From: Nocardioides immobilis
GTDB taxonomy: Bacteria; Actinomycetota; Actinomycetes; Propionibacteriales; Nocardioidaceae
Reading direction: 5' to 3'
Assembly (NCBI RefSeq): GCF_003515065.1
Contig: NZ_QXGH01000012.1
Location: forward strand, 186,001 to 250,000
DNA length: 64,000 nt
Numbering within the stretch: the first letter of the stretch is position 1; each line of letters begins with the position of its first letter. The translations under genes were made by a program, and so were the position numbers. Below the pieces are notes generated by a model. That model ran no database searches and was not told the DNA's origin. It saw only the letters and a list, made by a program, of their open reading frames with translations. Below, piece after piece: positions 1 through 11,539 of this stretch.

Positions 1-1653
1 CGCATCGGCTGGCACCGTGGCGAGCTCACGCTCGCCGCGAAGGTGCTGCTGCTGCAGCTCGTGGTGATCGCCGTCCTGCTCACGGCCGTCGGGGTGCTGA
101 GCATCCGGCAGTCCAACGCCGACTTCGCCGACGACCAGGGCGCACAGATGCGATCGGTGGCCGAGTACGTCGCGACCCTGCCGGAGGTCCGCGGCGCGTT
201 GGAGCGCGTGCGCGACGGTGAGGACCCGGCGAGCGGCCTGCCGCGCGGCCTCGCGCCGTACGCCGACCGTGGCGTCGCTCTGTCGTCGAGCGCGACCGAC
301 GTGATGATCGTGTCGCCGGAGGGCAGCGTGCTGGCCGCGACCGACCCGAGCCGGGTGGGTGACCGCGCCGACCTCGGCGACAGCGACGGGCTCGAGGGAC
401 GTGGCTGGACCGGCGACGTCGAGCCGGACGGCGAGCGGGCCGTGGCCCACCACGCGCCGATCATCTCCGAGGACGACGGTTCCCTGCTGGGGATCGTGGC
501 GGCCGAGGAGACCTACCCGTCCGTCGGCGACCAGGTCGCGAACGCGGCGCCGGAGCTGGCGCTTTTCCTGGGACTGGGTGCGCTGCTCGGGCTCGCCGGG
601 ACCTGGGTCGTTTCCCGGATGGTGCGCCGCTCGACCCGCGGCCTCGGCACCACCGAGCTCGCAAACCTCGCTGACCACCGCGAGGCGCTGCTGCACGCGA
701 TCCGGGAGGGCGTCGTCGGCGTCGGCAACGACGGCCGGGTCACCGCCATGAACGACGCTGCCCGCGCCACGCTCGGGCTCGACCACATCCCCGACCCGGT
801 CGGCCGCCCCGTGGCGGACCTCGGCCTTGATCCGCACGTGGTCGCGCTGCTGACGGGGGAGGGCGACGACGTACGGGATGCGTTGGCACTGGTCGGCACC
901 CGTGCCGTTGTCTTCAACCGCGGCCGTGCGTCGACCGGCGGGCGCGGCATCGGCACCGTGACCACGCTGCGCGACCGCACCGAGCTGGTGTCCCTGCAGA
1001 GCCAGCTCAGCTCGAACCTCTCGATCACCGACACCCTCCGTGCGCAGACCCACGAGTTCGACAACCGGCTGCACACGATCTCGGGCCTCGTCCAGCTGGG
1101 GGAGTACGACGAGGTGGCCGCCCTGGTCGGCACGCTGACCCGGCATCGCGCGGACGTGAGCGAGCGGGTGTCGAAGCGGTTGCTCGACCCGGCCGTGGCG
1201 GCTCTCGTCATCGCCAAGGACGCGGTGGCCGACGAGCGCGGCGTCACCCTGGAGCTCGACCCGGGCTCGCGGCTCCCCGCGCTCGCACCGGACGAGGTGG
1301 CCGACCTGACGGCGGTGCTCGGCAACCTCGTCGACAACGCGATCGACGCGACGTCGGGCAGACCGGACCCGCTGGTCGAGCTGTGGGTGCTGGCCGACGA
1401 CGACACGGTGCGGGTGCGGGTGCGTGACAACGGGCCCGGGGTGCCCGCGGACCTGCGGGAAGCGATCTTCGTGCGCGGCTTCTCGACCAAGCCCGACGTG
1501 CTCGGCGGCCGGGGGATCGGCCTCCCCCTGGTGCGGCTGATCTGCGCCCAGCGGGGTGGCTCCGTGACTGTCGACGAGGCCGACACGGGTGGCGCGGAGT
1601 TCCTGGTGACGATGCCGATCACCGGATCAGTCAGCCAGGATGGTGAGTCATGA
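1..1653 (+). CDS. Sensor histidine kinase, CitA/DcuS type (5' end outside window)
   Basis: Membrane sensor kinase of a two-component pair, probably sensing a small carboxylate or similar ligand. The frame is open from base 1; the first internal start is GTG at 43, so the true start is probably upstream. Counting from 43: membrane helix at about residues 1-20, an extracytoplasmic Cache-like region to about 170, a second helix at about 172-192, a PAS-like domain at 210-320, the phospho-acceptor motif THEFDNRLHT with His near 337 (the spacing and sequence typical of the CitA/DcuS family), an N-box NLVDNAIDA near 428-436, and G-boxes DNGPGVP and GGRGIGLPL. The stop overlaps the start of the response regulator (ATGA at 1650), so the two are translationally coupled. 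The ligand cannot be read from sequence. Confidence 0.93.
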   Translation, partial: RIGWHRGELTLAAKVLLLQLVVIAVLLTAVGVLSIRQSNADFADDQGAQMRSVAEYVATLPEVRGALERVRDGEDPASGLPRGLAPYADRGVALSSSATDVMIVSPEGSVLAATDPSRVGDRADLGDSDGLEGRGWTGDVEPDGERAVAHHAPIISEDDGSLLGIVAAEETYPSVGDQVANAAPELALFLGLGALLGLAGTWVVSRMVRRSTRGLGTTELANLADHREALLHAIREGVVGVGNDGRVTAMNDAARATLGLDHIPDPVGRPVADLGLDPHVVALLTGEGDDVRDALALVGTRAVVFNRGRASTGGRGIGTVTTLRDRTELVSLQSQLSSNLSITDTLRAQTHEFDNRLHTISGLVQLGEYDEVAALVGTLTRHRADVSERVSKRLLDPAVAALVIAKDAVADERGVTLELDPGSRLPALAPDEVADLTAVLGNLVDNAIDATSGRPDPLVELWVLADDDTVRVRVRDNGPGVPADLREAIFVRGFSTKPDVLGGRGIGLPLVRLICAQRGGSVTVDEADTGGAEFLVTMPITGSVSQDGES

Positions 1654-2336
1654 TCCGGGTGCTGGTCGTCGACGACGACTTCATGGTGGCGCGGATCCAC
1701 ACCGCCTTCGTCGAGCGCACCGAGGGCTTCGAGGTCGTCGGCACCGCCCGGACCGGCGCCGAGGCGCTCGACCTGGCGGCCGCGCTCGCGCCCGACCTGG
1801 TGTTGCTCGACGTCCACCTCCCGGACCTGTCCGGGCTCGAGGTGCTCGAGCGCCTCCGGAGCACCGGCCGGGAGGTCGCGGTGGTGATGGTGACCGCGGA
1901 GCGTGGCGCGGCCGCGGTCCGGGCCGCCCTGCACGGCGGCGCGATGCAGTACCTCGTCAAGCCCTTCGAGTACGACGACCTCGCCGACCGGCTGCGCCAG
2001 GTCGCCGCCGCGCTGGCCAGCCTCCCGGCGGGGGACGCCGAGGAGCACGTCGACCAGGCCGCGATCGACCAGGCGTTCGGCGCCGGACGGGCCGCGGTCG
2101 ACGTACCGGTGCTGCCGAAGGGCCTCAGCCCCGAGACCGCCGAGCTCGTCCTCGCCGCCGCCCGGGCGGCCGAGGAGATCTCGGCGTCGGAGGCCGCCGA
2201 CGCGGTCGGGCTGTCCCGGGTGACGGCGCGGCGCTACCTCGAGCACTTCGTCGACACCGGAGCGGCCGAGGTCCGGCTGCGGTACGGCGGGACCGGGCGA
2301 CCCGAGCGTCGCTATCGGGTAGGAAGGGGACGATGA
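1650..2336 (+). CDS. Response regulator, CitB/DcuR type
   Basis: Cytoplasmic partner of the preceding kinase. The N-terminal receiver domain has the acidic pair at residues 8-10, phospho-acceptor Asp54 in LLDVHLPD, a conserved Thr in VTAE and a Lys in VKPFEYD. A linker leads to a C-terminal helix-turn-helix (about 174-195, SASEAADAVGLSRVTARRYL), the arrangement of CitB/DcuR regulators. It starts at ATG 1650 inside the kinase stop and ends with an ATGA overlap to the acetyltransferase, so three genes form one unit. The regulated genes are not identifiable here, although the acetyltransferase is a possible co-transcribed target. Confidence 0.94.
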   Translation: MIRVLVVDDDFMVARIHTAFVERTEGFEVVGTARTGAEALDLAAALAPDLVLLDVHLPDLSGLEVLERLRSTGREVAVVMVTAERGAAAVRAALHGGAMQYLVKPFEYDDLADRLRQVAAALASLPAGDAEEHVDQAAIDQAFGAGRAAVDVPVLPKGLSPETAELVLAAARAAEEISASEAADAVGLSRVTARRYLEHFVDTGAAEVRLRYGGTGRPERRYRVGRGR

Positions 2337-2902
2337 CCACCGACGCGCGGACCATGAAGCAGCGGATGCTCGCGGGCGAGCCGTACATCACCGACGCCGA
2401 GCTCCTCGGTGACCAGGCGCGCTCGCAGGAGCTGATGGCGGCCTACAACGCGGCCGCACCCGGGGACGCGGACCAGCGCCGGCGGCTGCTCGAGGAGCTG
2501 CTCGGCTCGGTCGGGGAGGAGACCGAGATCCGGCCGCCGTTCTACGTCGACTACGGAACCCACATCACGATCGGTGAGCGTTGCTTCGCCAACTTCGGGC
2601 TGACCGCGCTCGACGTCGCGGCGATCACGATCGGCGACGATGTCCAGATCGGGCCCTACGTCCAGCTGCTCACGCCGACCCACCCGGTCGACCCCGAGCA
2701 ACGCAAGGCGAAGTGGGAGTCCGCCCTGCCCATCACCATCGGCGACAACGTCTGGCTCGGCGGCGGTGTGATCGTGCTGGCCGGCGTCACCATCGGCGCG
2801 GACACCGTCGTCGGCGCCGGGGCGGTCGTCACCAAGGACCTCCCCGCGGGTGTGCTGGCGCTCGGCAACCCGGCCCGCGTCGTGAGGTCGTTGCACGGTT
2901 GA
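2333..2902 (+). CDS. Hexapeptide-repeat sugar O-acetyltransferase (maltose/galactoside acetyltransferase family)
   Basis: Predicted acetyl-CoA-dependent acetyltransferase of 189 residues, the normal length for the Maa/LacA group. An N-terminal Mac domain (MTTDARTMKQRMLAGEPYI...) precedes left-handed beta-helix hexapeptide repeats such as ITIGDNVWLGGGVIVLAGVTIGADTVVGAGAVVTKD. The family catalytic His lies in the PTHP segment. I chose ATG 2333 because it overlaps the upstream stop (ATGA) and has AGGAAGGGGA just before it. Co-transcription with a two-component system is unusual for this family. The physiological acceptor sugar is unknown. Confidence 0.9.
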   Translation: MTTDARTMKQRMLAGEPYITDAELLGDQARSQELMAAYNAAAPGDADQRRRLLEELLGSVGEETEIRPPFYVDYGTHITIGERCFANFGLTALDVAAITIGDDVQIGPYVQLLTPTHPVDPEQRKAKWESALPITIGDNVWLGGGVIVLAGVTIGADTVVGAGAVVTKDLPAGVLALGNPARVVRSLHG

Positions 2903-2949
2903 CCGTCCACGTTAACGTCGCGGGCCTGTCGCGGGTTCTTGCCGTGGCT

Positions 2950-2955
2950 TAGGCT
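2950..2955 (+). promoter_or_regulatory. -10 box TAGGCT of the desaturase gene
   Basis: TAGGCT lies 7 nt before ATG 2963, with no Shine-Dalgarno between them. This is the spacing expected for a leaderless transcript, and it recurs before many genes here. Confidence 0.6.
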
Positions 2956-2962
2956 CGACTTG

Positions 2963-3922
2963 ATGAGCGCGATCGACCAGGCAGACCAAGCCCCATCCCA
3001 GCCCGAGCGGGCGACCCTCGGCGGTGACACGCAGTCGCGATGGGAGCAGTTCGCACTCGCGCTCTTCATCGTCGTCCCGTTCGTCGCCTTCCTCGCCGCC
3101 ATCCCCGTCGCGTGGGGCGGCTGGCTGGGGTGGAGCGACGTCCTGATCACCTTCGTGATGTACGCGATCACGCTCCACGGCGTCACTGTCGGCTACCACC
3201 GGCTGTTCACCCACAAGGCGTTCAAGCCGAACCGCGCCGTCAAGATCACGCTCGCGATCCTCGGGTCGATGGCGATCGAGGGCCCGGTCGCGCGCTGGGT
3301 CGCCGACCACCGCAAGCACCACAAGTACTCCGACCGTGACGGTGACCCGCACTCGCCGTGGCGCTACGGCAACAGCCTCGGCGGGCTCGTCAAGGGCTTC
3401 GTGTGGGCGCACTTCGGGTGGCTCTTCGACCCGGAGCAGACGCCGCAGCAGAAGTACGCCCCCGACCTGCTCAAGGACCGTGACCTGGTCCGGATCTCAC
3501 GGCTGTTCTGGATGTGGGTGCTGGTCTCGATCCTGCTCCCGCCCGCCGCGGGCTTCCTGCTCACCTGGTCGTGGCAGGGCGCGGCGACCGCCTTCTTCTG
3601 GGGCACCGTCGTCCGGATCGGCCTCCTCCACCACGTCACCTGGTCGATCAACTCGATCTGCCACACCCTCGGCGAGCGACCGTTCACCTCGCGCGACTTC
3701 TCCGGCAACGTCTGGTGGCTCGCGATCCCGTCCGGCGGTGAGTCGTGGCACAACCTCCACCACGCCGACCCGACCAGCGCCCGGCACGGGGTGAAGCGCT
3801 GGCAGTTCGACACGTCAGCCCGCGTGATCTGGATCATGGAGAAGTTCGGCTGGGTGCGCGACGTGCGCTGGCCGACCCCCGAGCGGATCGCTGCCAAGAC
3901 CGCACCGCGCCAGCCCGCCTGA
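2963..3922 (+). CDS. Acyl-CoA/acyl-lipid fatty acid desaturase (delta-9 type)
   Basis: Integral membrane di-iron desaturase introducing a double bond into long-chain acyl groups. Three histidine boxes are present: HRLFTH (His79 onward), HRKHH (116-120) and HNLHH (263-267), plus membrane segments near residues 30-75 and 175-220. At 319 residues it matches bacterial stearoyl-CoA-desaturase-like enzymes. ATG 2963 was chosen over an upstream in-frame start at 2939 because a TAGGCT box sits 7 nt before it. It is monocistronic. The electron donor (normally an oxidoreductase/ferredoxin) is not encoded next to it. Confidence 0.93.
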   Translation: MSAIDQADQAPSQPERATLGGDTQSRWEQFALALFIVVPFVAFLAAIPVAWGGWLGWSDVLITFVMYAITLHGVTVGYHRLFTHKAFKPNRAVKITLAILGSMAIEGPVARWVADHRKHHKYSDRDGDPHSPWRYGNSLGGLVKGFVWAHFGWLFDPEQTPQQKYAPDLLKDRDLVRISRLFWMWVLVSILLPPAAGFLLTWSWQGAATAFFWGTVVRIGLLHHVTWSINSICHTLGERPFTSRDFSGNVWWLAIPSGGESWHNLHHADPTSARHGVKRWQFDTSARVIWIMEKFGWVRDVRWPTPERIAAKTAPRQPA

Positions 3923-3982
3923 GTCCCGTCCGGGAGGCGGGAGGATTCCGGCCGCCGGAGCCGCAGCCCCTACGCTGGAGCG

Positions 3983-4423
3983 GTGCTGACCATCGCCCAG
4001 GCGACGTACGACGCCATCGTCGCCCATGCCAAGCGGGACCACCCCGTCGAGGCGTGCGGCATCGTCGCGGGCCCGGAGGGCAGCGACCGGCCCGAGCGGT
4101 TCGTCGAGATGGTGAACGCGGCCGGCAGCCCGACTTTCTACGAGTACGACTCCACCGACCTGCTCGAGCTGTACAAGGACCTCGACCAGCGCGACGAGGA
4201 GCCGGTGGTGATCTACCACTCCCACTCGGCCACCGAGGCCTACCCGAGCGTCACCGACATCAACCTGGCGAGCGAGCCGGGCGCCCACTACGTGCTCGTC
4301 AGCACTCGCGAGCACGGGAATAACGACGGCCCGGTGGAGTTCAGGTCCTATCGAATCGTCGACGGCGTCGTGACCGAGGAAGAGGTCACTATCGTCCCCA
4401 CTCTCACGAGGAGCGAGTCCTAG
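3983..4423 (+). CDS. mec: JAMM/MPN metallopeptidase Mec (CysO-cysteine hydrolase)
   Basis: Zinc peptidase that releases cysteine from the C-terminus of the sulfur-carrier CysO. The JAMM motif is complete: catalytic Glu23, His79 and His81 in HSH, then Ser89 and Asp92 (HSHSATEAYPSVTD). It is the first gene of a tight mec-cysO-cysM cluster matching Rv1334-Rv1336 of M. tuberculosis. The GTG start at 3983 lies 6 nt after a TACGCT box at 3971-3976, suggesting leaderless transcription of the operon. Confidence 0.93.
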   Translation: MLTIAQATYDAIVAHAKRDHPVEACGIVAGPEGSDRPERFVEMVNAAGSPTFYEYDSTDLLELYKDLDQRDEEPVVIYHSHSATEAYPSVTDINLASEPGAHYVLVSTREHGNNDGPVEFRSYRIVDGVVTEEEVTIVPTLTRSES

Positions 4424-5662
<1,239 letters not shown>

Positions 5663-5678
5663 GCGGCTTGCGGCCGCG

Positions 5679-6752
5679 TCAGCGGTGCCAGGTGAGCGTC
5701 TGGTCGAAGCCCCACAGGCTGTCGGGGACGGGCCCCAGCCCCAGGATGTCGGCGCTCAGGTTGGCGAGGTCGCCGTTGCGGATCGGCTGGGTGCCCGCGA
5801 ACGAGATCTGTGCCCGACCGGGGTCGGCGTACGTCGGGTTCATCGCGTAGAGGTCGCCGCGGTCGACGCCGCGGCCCCAGACCAGGAACGGCACCCGGTA
5901 GTTGCACAGGCAGGTCTCGTCGTTGTGGAGCCGGGTACGGGGCTTGCCCCCGTGGTCGGCGGTCAGCACGATCACCACGTCCCCGAGCCGCCGGGGGTGG
6001 TCGCGGATCGTGCGCCACAGCTCGCCGATCAGCCCGTCGACCTTCTTGACGGCGTTCAGGTACGGCCGGCTGAGCCACCCGTGCGCGTGACCGGCCTCGT
6101 CAGGGGCACCGAGGTGGAGAAAAGTGAACGCCCGGCTGCGGCGCAGCAGGTCGCGCCGTACGGCGTCGGCGACGGCCTCGTCGCCGTCCTGCACGATCGT
6201 CGACCGGTTGATCGAGCGCGGCCATGACCGCTCGAAGAGCGAGAACTTCGACTCGGTGGCGAACAGGGCGGTGCTGCCGCCGGCACGGTGGACCCGCGTG
6301 AAGATCGATCCGACCTCCTCACCCGCGGCCTCCTGCACGGTCACGCGGGCGCGGTCGTAGTTCCAGACGACGCCGTGGCCACCCTCGACCGCATCGATCC
6401 GGCGGCCCGTCAGCATGCTCGTGTGGTTGGGGAGCGTCACCGTCATCTCGACCTGGGTCCGTGCGTTGCGGGTGCTCGCGCCCTGACGGAGCAGCCGCAG
6501 CAGGTTCGGCGCACCCGCGCGCTTGAGCCTGCGGAGTGCGCGCACGTGGAGCCCGTCGACCGAGATCGCGAGCACCTGGCGGTGCGCGAGACGCGCCTCG
6601 ACAGGCTCGGCGAGACGCGCCGCAGCAGGCTCGGCGGGCGTGGGCTCGGCGTGGGTCGAGGCGGTCGGGGTGGCCGACAGGGTGACGGCCAGCGCGAGGC
6701 CGGCGACAACCGCCGCGAGCCGCCGACCCCGGACGTGGGCGGTGATGGTCAC
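5679..6752 (-). CDS. Exported type I phosphodiesterase / alkaline phosphatase superfamily protein
   Basis: Predicted secreted phosphodiesterase or nucleotide pyrophosphatase. An N-terminal signal peptide (about residues 1-35, hydrophobic core [16 protein letters not shown]) is followed by an Ala/Glu/Pro-rich linker, then the superfamily motifs: first metal Asp in [11 protein letters not shown], nucleophile Thr in [11 protein letters not shown], a His/Asp site in [10 protein letters not shown], and TADHGG near residue 270. It is convergent with cysM (16 nt apart) and divergent from murI. The linker contains two copies of a 24-bp tandem repeat (6587-6634). Substrate unknown. Confidence 0.88.
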   Translation of the reverse strand: MTITAHVRGRRLAAVVAGLALAVTLSATPTASTHAEPTPAEPAAARLAEPVEARLAHRQVLAISVDGLHVRALRRLKRAGAPNLLRLLRQGASTRNARTQVEMTVTLPNHTSMLTGRRIDAVEGGHGVVWNYDRARVTVQEAAGEEVGSIFTRVHRAGGSTALFATESKFSLFERSWPRSINRSTIVQDGDEAVADAVRRDLLRRSRAFTFLHLGAPDEAGHAHGWLSRPYLNAVKKVDGLIGELWRTIRDHPRRLGDVVIVLTADHGGKPRTRLHNDETCLCNYRVPFLVWGRGVDRGDLYAMNPTYADPGRAQISFAGTQPIRNGDLANLSADILGLGPVPDSLWGFDQTLTWHR

Positions 6753-6818
6753 GGCCGGTCACGCTATCCCGCGACGTGACCTCCATCGCGAATCCGGCGC
6801 TAAGAGCGGGCGAACGCT

Positions 6819-6824
6819 TACGCT
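6819..6824 (+). promoter_or_regulatory. -10 box TACGCT of murI
   Basis: TACGCT ends 7 nt before the GTG start at 6832. No ribosome-binding site lies between, consistent with leaderless transcription. Confidence 0.55.
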
Positions 6825-6831
6825 GTCAGTC

Positions 6832-7653
6832 GTGCCACCGCTGACCGCCCGCGACGTCGACGCGCCCATCGGGATCTTCGACTCCGGGTTCGGTGGACTC
6901 ACCGTGGCCCGATCGGTCATCGACCAGCTGCCGCACGAGTCGCTGCTCTACGTCGGCGACACCGCGCGCCAGCCCTACGGGCCGAAGCCGATCGGGGAGG
7001 TGCGCGAGTACGCCCTCGAGTGCCTCGACCACCTGGTCGAGCAGGGCGTGAAGGCGCTGGTCATCGCCTGCAACTCCGCGAGCGCGGCCATGCTCCGCGA
7101 CGCCCGGGAGCGGTACGACGTCCCGGTGGTCGAGGTGATCCTGCCGGCCGCGCGGAGGTCGGTGGCCGCGACCAAGAACGGCCGGATCGGCGTCATCTGC
7201 ACGCGGTCCACGGCGGAGTCGCTGGCCTATGACGACGCCTTCGCCGCCGCTCCGCACATCGAGCTGACGACGCGGGCGTGCCCCCGGTTCGTCGACTTCG
7301 TCGAGGCGGGCATCACCGCCGGTGACGACCTGCTGGCGGTGGCGCACGAGTACCTCGACCCGCTGACCGAGCTCGGCGTCGACACCCTGATCCTCGGCTG
7401 CACCCACTACCCCCTGCTCACCGGCGCCATCTCCTACGTGATGGGCGACCAGGTGACCCTCGTGAGCAGCGCGGAGGAGTGCGCGAAGGACGTCTACCGG
7501 GTGCTTGCCGACACCGGTCTGATGCGGGAGAGCGGCGTGCCGTCGTACTCCTTCGTGACCACGGGCTCGCCCGCGGAGTTCGAGACGATCGGACGGCGTT
7601 TCCTGGGTCCGGAACTCGCCGCTGCTGACCAGTTCGTCGGCGGACTGGCATGA
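6832..7653 (+). CDS. murI: Glutamate racemase
   Basis: Converts L- to D-glutamate for peptidoglycan. Signature motifs are the N-terminal [25 protein letters not shown], and the two catalytic cysteines Cys80 (VIACNSAS) and Cys190 (LGCTHYPLL). At 273 residues it is family length. I chose GTG 6832 because a TACGCT box lies just upstream and translation there gives the expected N-terminus; the frame stays open upstream without homology. Its stop overlaps the start of the next gene (ATGA at 7650). Confidence 0.95.
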   Translation: MPPLTARDVDAPIGIFDSGFGGLTVARSVIDQLPHESLLYVGDTARQPYGPKPIGEVREYALECLDHLVEQGVKALVIACNSASAAMLRDARERYDVPVVEVILPAARRSVAATKNGRIGVICTRSTAESLAYDDAFAAAPHIELTTRACPRFVDFVEAGITAGDDLLAVAHEYLDPLTELGVDTLILGCTHYPLLTGAISYVMGDQVTLVSSAEECAKDVYRVLADTGLMRESGVPSYSFVTTGSPAEFETIGRRFLGPELAAADQFVGGLA

Positions 7654-8456
7654 TCGGTCAGATGGGGACCCAATCGACGGCGGGGTCGTTCCGGATGACG
7701 GTGGTCGGGTGCTCGGGCTCGTACCCGGGACCTGACTCACCGGCGAGCTGCTACCTGGTCCAGGCGGAGCACGGCGGCCGCACCTGGAGCCTGGTGGTCG
7801 ACCTCGGCAACGGGGCGCTCGGCGCGCTCCAGCGGTACGTCGACCCGCTCGAGGTCGACGCCGTCCTGCTGAGCCACCTGCACGCCGACCACTGCGTCGA
7901 CATGACCAGCTACTACGTGCTGCGGAAGTACCACCCGGCCGGCACCCAGCCGATGATCCCGGTCTGGGGTCCGAGCGGCACCGCGAAACGGCTCGCGAAG
8001 GCCTACGACCTGCCCACCAACCCGGGGATGCGCGAGGAGTTCGAGTTCCACACGTACGACGCGCCGTTCTCGGTCGGGCCGTTCGACATCGAGGCGTTCG
8101 CGGTCGACCATCCCGTCGAGGCCTACGGCATGCGGATCTCGGCCGAGACCGACGCCGGTCGCCGTACCCTCGCCTACAGCGGTGACACCGGGCCGACCCC
8201 GTCGCTGCTCGACATCGCGGCCGACGCGGACCTGTTCCTCTCCGAGGCGTCCTTCCGGCACGGCGACGACAACCCGCCCAGCCTGCACCTGACCGGCACC
8301 GAGTGCGGCGAGACGGCGGCGAAGTGCCGGTCGAAGCGACTCGTCCTCACCCATGTGCCGCCGTGGCACGAGCCGCAGGGGATGCTCGCGGAGGCGGTCG
8401 CCGTCTACGACGGCCCCACCGAGCTCGCGGTCCAGGGCGCGGTCTACGAGATCTGA
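7650..8456 (+). CDS. Metallo-beta-lactamase-fold hydrolase, Rv1339-like (probable cyclic nucleotide phosphodiesterase)
   Basis: Zinc hydrolase with the motif SHLHADHC (His76, His78, Asp80, His81), later metal ligands in HPVEAYG and YSGDTGP, and a terminal HVPPWHE segment. Position between murI and rph matches Rv1339 in M. tuberculosis, reported as an atypical class II cAMP phosphodiesterase; that function is inferred by synteny and family. ATG 7650 overlaps the murI stop; ATG 7665 is an alternative that would remove five residues. Confidence 0.88.
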   Translation: MIGQMGTQSTAGSFRMTVVGCSGSYPGPDSPASCYLVQAEHGGRTWSLVVDLGNGALGALQRYVDPLEVDAVLLSHLHADHCVDMTSYYVLRKYHPAGTQPMIPVWGPSGTAKRLAKAYDLPTNPGMREEFEFHTYDAPFSVGPFDIEAFAVDHPVEAYGMRISAETDAGRRTLAYSGDTGPTPSLLDIAADADLFLSEASFRHGDDNPPSLHLTGTECGETAAKCRSKRLVLTHVPPWHEPQGMLAEAVAVYDGPTELAVQGAVYEI

Positions 8457-8504
8457 GAGCCCCCTTGCGGGTTTCTCTTGCCCACGTCGGGCAGGCTGTG
8501 GCCC

Positions 8505-9505
<1,001 letters not shown>

Positions 9506-9509
<4 letters not shown>

Positions 9510-10309
9510 CCGCCGCCGCCCCGACCCTCGACGTCTCCGGCACCCAGCCGATCCCGTTCTGGCGGTTGGTGCTCGTCGAGTTCCGCAAGTCCTACGACAC
9601 CCGCGCCGGCTTCTGGCTGCTGTTCACGATCGGGTTGTTGATCTCGCTGCTGCAGGTCGTGTTCCTGATCTCGTTCCTGGTCCAGGACTTCGTCTACGCC
9701 ACCTTCACCGACTTCACGGGGAACGTCTGGCTGGTGTCCCTCGTGCTCGTGCCGATGTTGCCGATCCTCCTCGTCACGACCGAGTGGTCCCAGCGCTCGG
9801 CGGTGGTGACGTTCGCGATCGAGCCCAAGCGGGTCCGGGTGATCCTTGCCAAGCTCGCCGTGGCCGTCCTGCTCGCCCTGGCGGCGGTGGTCCTGATGTT
9901 CGTGGTCGCTGCGGTGTGCACGGCATTCGCCGACCTGGTGAAGCCCGACTTCACCGAGTGGCGGGTCGAGACCGAGTTCCTGTTCCTCGGTGCGCCGCTG
10001 ACGGTGCTGACGACAACCGTCTTCGGTTTCGCGGTTGCCTGCCTGCTGCTCAACACCCCGGCGGCGATCGTGCTGTTCCTGCTGTCGTGGTACGCCTCCG
10101 TCGGGGTCTTCGCTGCCATCGCAGCGCTGATCCCGGCCTTTGCCGACCTGCTGCCGTGGATCACGCTGCAGGTCAACGTCCTGCTGCTGGCCGACGGGCT
10201 GCCGAGCGGCGGCGAGGAGTGGGGGAACCTCCTGGTGAGCCTGGTGCTCTGGATCGGGCTCCCGATCGGTGTCGGGTTGTGGCGGATCCTCAACGCCGAG
10301 GTGAAGTAG
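9506..10309 (+). CDS. ABC transporter permease (ABC-2 type)
   Basis: Integral membrane partner of the ATPase at 8505-9509, overlapping it by 4 nt. The 267-residue protein has about six hydrophobic segments (for example residues 33-58, 73-92, 111-137, 169-200, 203-222 and 238-257) and a short soluble N-terminus, as in ABC-2 permeases. The first pair of helices follows FRKSYDTRAGFWLL. Transported substrate unknown. Confidence 0.88.
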
Positions 10310-10403
10310 CGGCCTGACCGCCGCGCCAGCCCTTCACCGAGGGTTGCCGGACACGTCACCCGCCGGGGGCTTGCGCGTACCGCAGTCCGCGACGGTGAAG
10401 GCC

Positions 10404-11249
10404 GTGACCAGCCACAGCGGCAGCAGCGGCAGCAGGTACCTCCGATACGCCGCGCTCGGCGACAGCACCACGGTCGGCATCGGCGACCCGGTCCCCGGCG
10501 CCGACGGGCGCCAGCTCAACCGGCTGCGAGGGGAGTGGCGCGGATGGGCGCGGCTGCTCGCCGAGTCGCTGGCGACGTCGTACGACGTGAGCTTCTGCAA
10601 CGTCGCGATCTCCGGCGCGACCGCTGCGATCGTCCGTGAGCAGCAGCTGGCCGACGCGCTCGCGCACCGGCCCGACCTGGCGTCGCTGATCGTGGGCGTC
10701 AACGACACGATGCGCTCGACGTGGGACGCGGGGCGGGTACGCGACGACCTGCTGACGGTCGCGTCCCGGCTCGACGCGGTCGGCGCCACCCTGATGACGG
10801 TGCGCTTCCACGACCACGGCGCGATGATCGGGCTGCCGAGGATGATCAGCCGTCCGATGTCCGCGCGGATCGACCACGTCAACGCGGTCTACGACGAGAT
10901 CCACGACCGTTGGGGCGGGGTACGCCTGGACCTGGCCGGCCGGGCCGAGCTGCACCGGCGCGACTGCTGGTCGATCGACCGGTTCCACCCGTCCGAGGTC
11001 GGCCACCGCGCCCTGGCGCGGGCGTTCGCGGAGCGCCTCGACAGTCACGGCTACGACGTCGTCCTGCCGAGCCTCGAGTCGGCGGGTGGCCTGCCGCCGA
11101 GCTGGAAGCGTGACCTGGGCTGGATGGTCGCCGAAGGAGCCCCGTGGATGGGCCGTCGGGCCAAGGACCTCGGGCCGTGGGTCGGCCGGAGAGCATGGGA
11201 GGAGATGCAACAGCTTCTGCCTCGCCGCGCGACGAATCTTGTCGGCTAG
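10404..11249 (+). CDS. SGNH/GDSL-family hydrolase
   Basis: Esterase or lipase-like hydrolase without an obvious signal peptide. Block I is ALGDSTTVGIGDP (nucleophile Ser), block III is VGVNDT, and block V is DRFHPSEVGH with the catalytic Asp-x-x-His. The start is uncertain: GTG 10404 gives a short leader before block I, but TTG 10344 and GTG 10395 are also in frame. The C-terminal 60 residues after the hydrolase domain are rich in Trp, Arg and Gly and may be a membrane-associated tail. It lies just before a sulfotransferase relic. Confidence 0.85.
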   Translation: MTSHSGSSGSRYLRYAALGDSTTVGIGDPVPGADGRQLNRLRGEWRGWARLLAESLATSYDVSFCNVAISGATAAIVREQQLADALAHRPDLASLIVGVNDTMRSTWDAGRVRDDLLTVASRLDAVGATLMTVRFHDHGAMIGLPRMISRPMSARIDHVNAVYDEIHDRWGGVRLDLAGRAELHRRDCWSIDRFHPSEVGHRALARAFAERLDSHGYDVVLPSLESAGGLPPSWKRDLGWMVAEGAPWMGRRAKDLGPWVGRRAWEEMQQLLPRRATNLVG

Positions 11250-11286
11250 GCCAACCTTTCGCCGCCCAGGTGGAGAGCCCTTGCGC

Positions 11287-11475
11287 CGCAGGCGTGCTGG
11301 GCTACGAGCGCCACAACGCGCACGTCCGTGCCACGGTGCCGCCCGAACGGCTGATCGAGTGGAGCCCGGGGACGGTTGGAGCCCGCTCTGCGCAGCGCTC
11401 GACCTGCCGGTGCCGGACGAGCCGTTCCCGCGCGTCAACACCTCCGCCGACTGGGACCCGGCTCCGGATCGGGAA
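11287..11475 (+). pseudogene. Relic of a sulfotransferase gene (C-terminal fragment, frameshifted)
   Basis: Between the SGNH hydrolase and rph there is no intact gene, but two adjacent frames encode the end of an actinobacterial sulfotransferase. One frame (from about 11297) reads YERHNAHVRATVPPERLIEW; the next frame continues from about 11365 as GDGWSPLCAALDLPVPDEPF then PRVNTSAD. The junction is a 1-nt shift in the run at 11365-11373. The N-terminal two thirds, including the PAPS-binding region, are absent. I recognise the tail from family knowledge; a profile search would confirm it. Confidence 0.65.
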
Positions 11476-11525
11476 TCTCGGCGTCCGGGTCAGGGAGCGG
11501 GTACGGCGCTGAGGCTGACGTGGCC

Positions 11526-11531
11526 TAGGCT
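11526..11531 (+). promoter_or_regulatory. -10 box TAGGCT of rph
   Basis: TAGGCT lies 8 nt before the rph ATG at 11540. No Shine-Dalgarno lies between, which suggests leaderless transcription of rph-rdgB. Confidence 0.6.
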
Positions 11532-11539
11532 CGCGGGCC

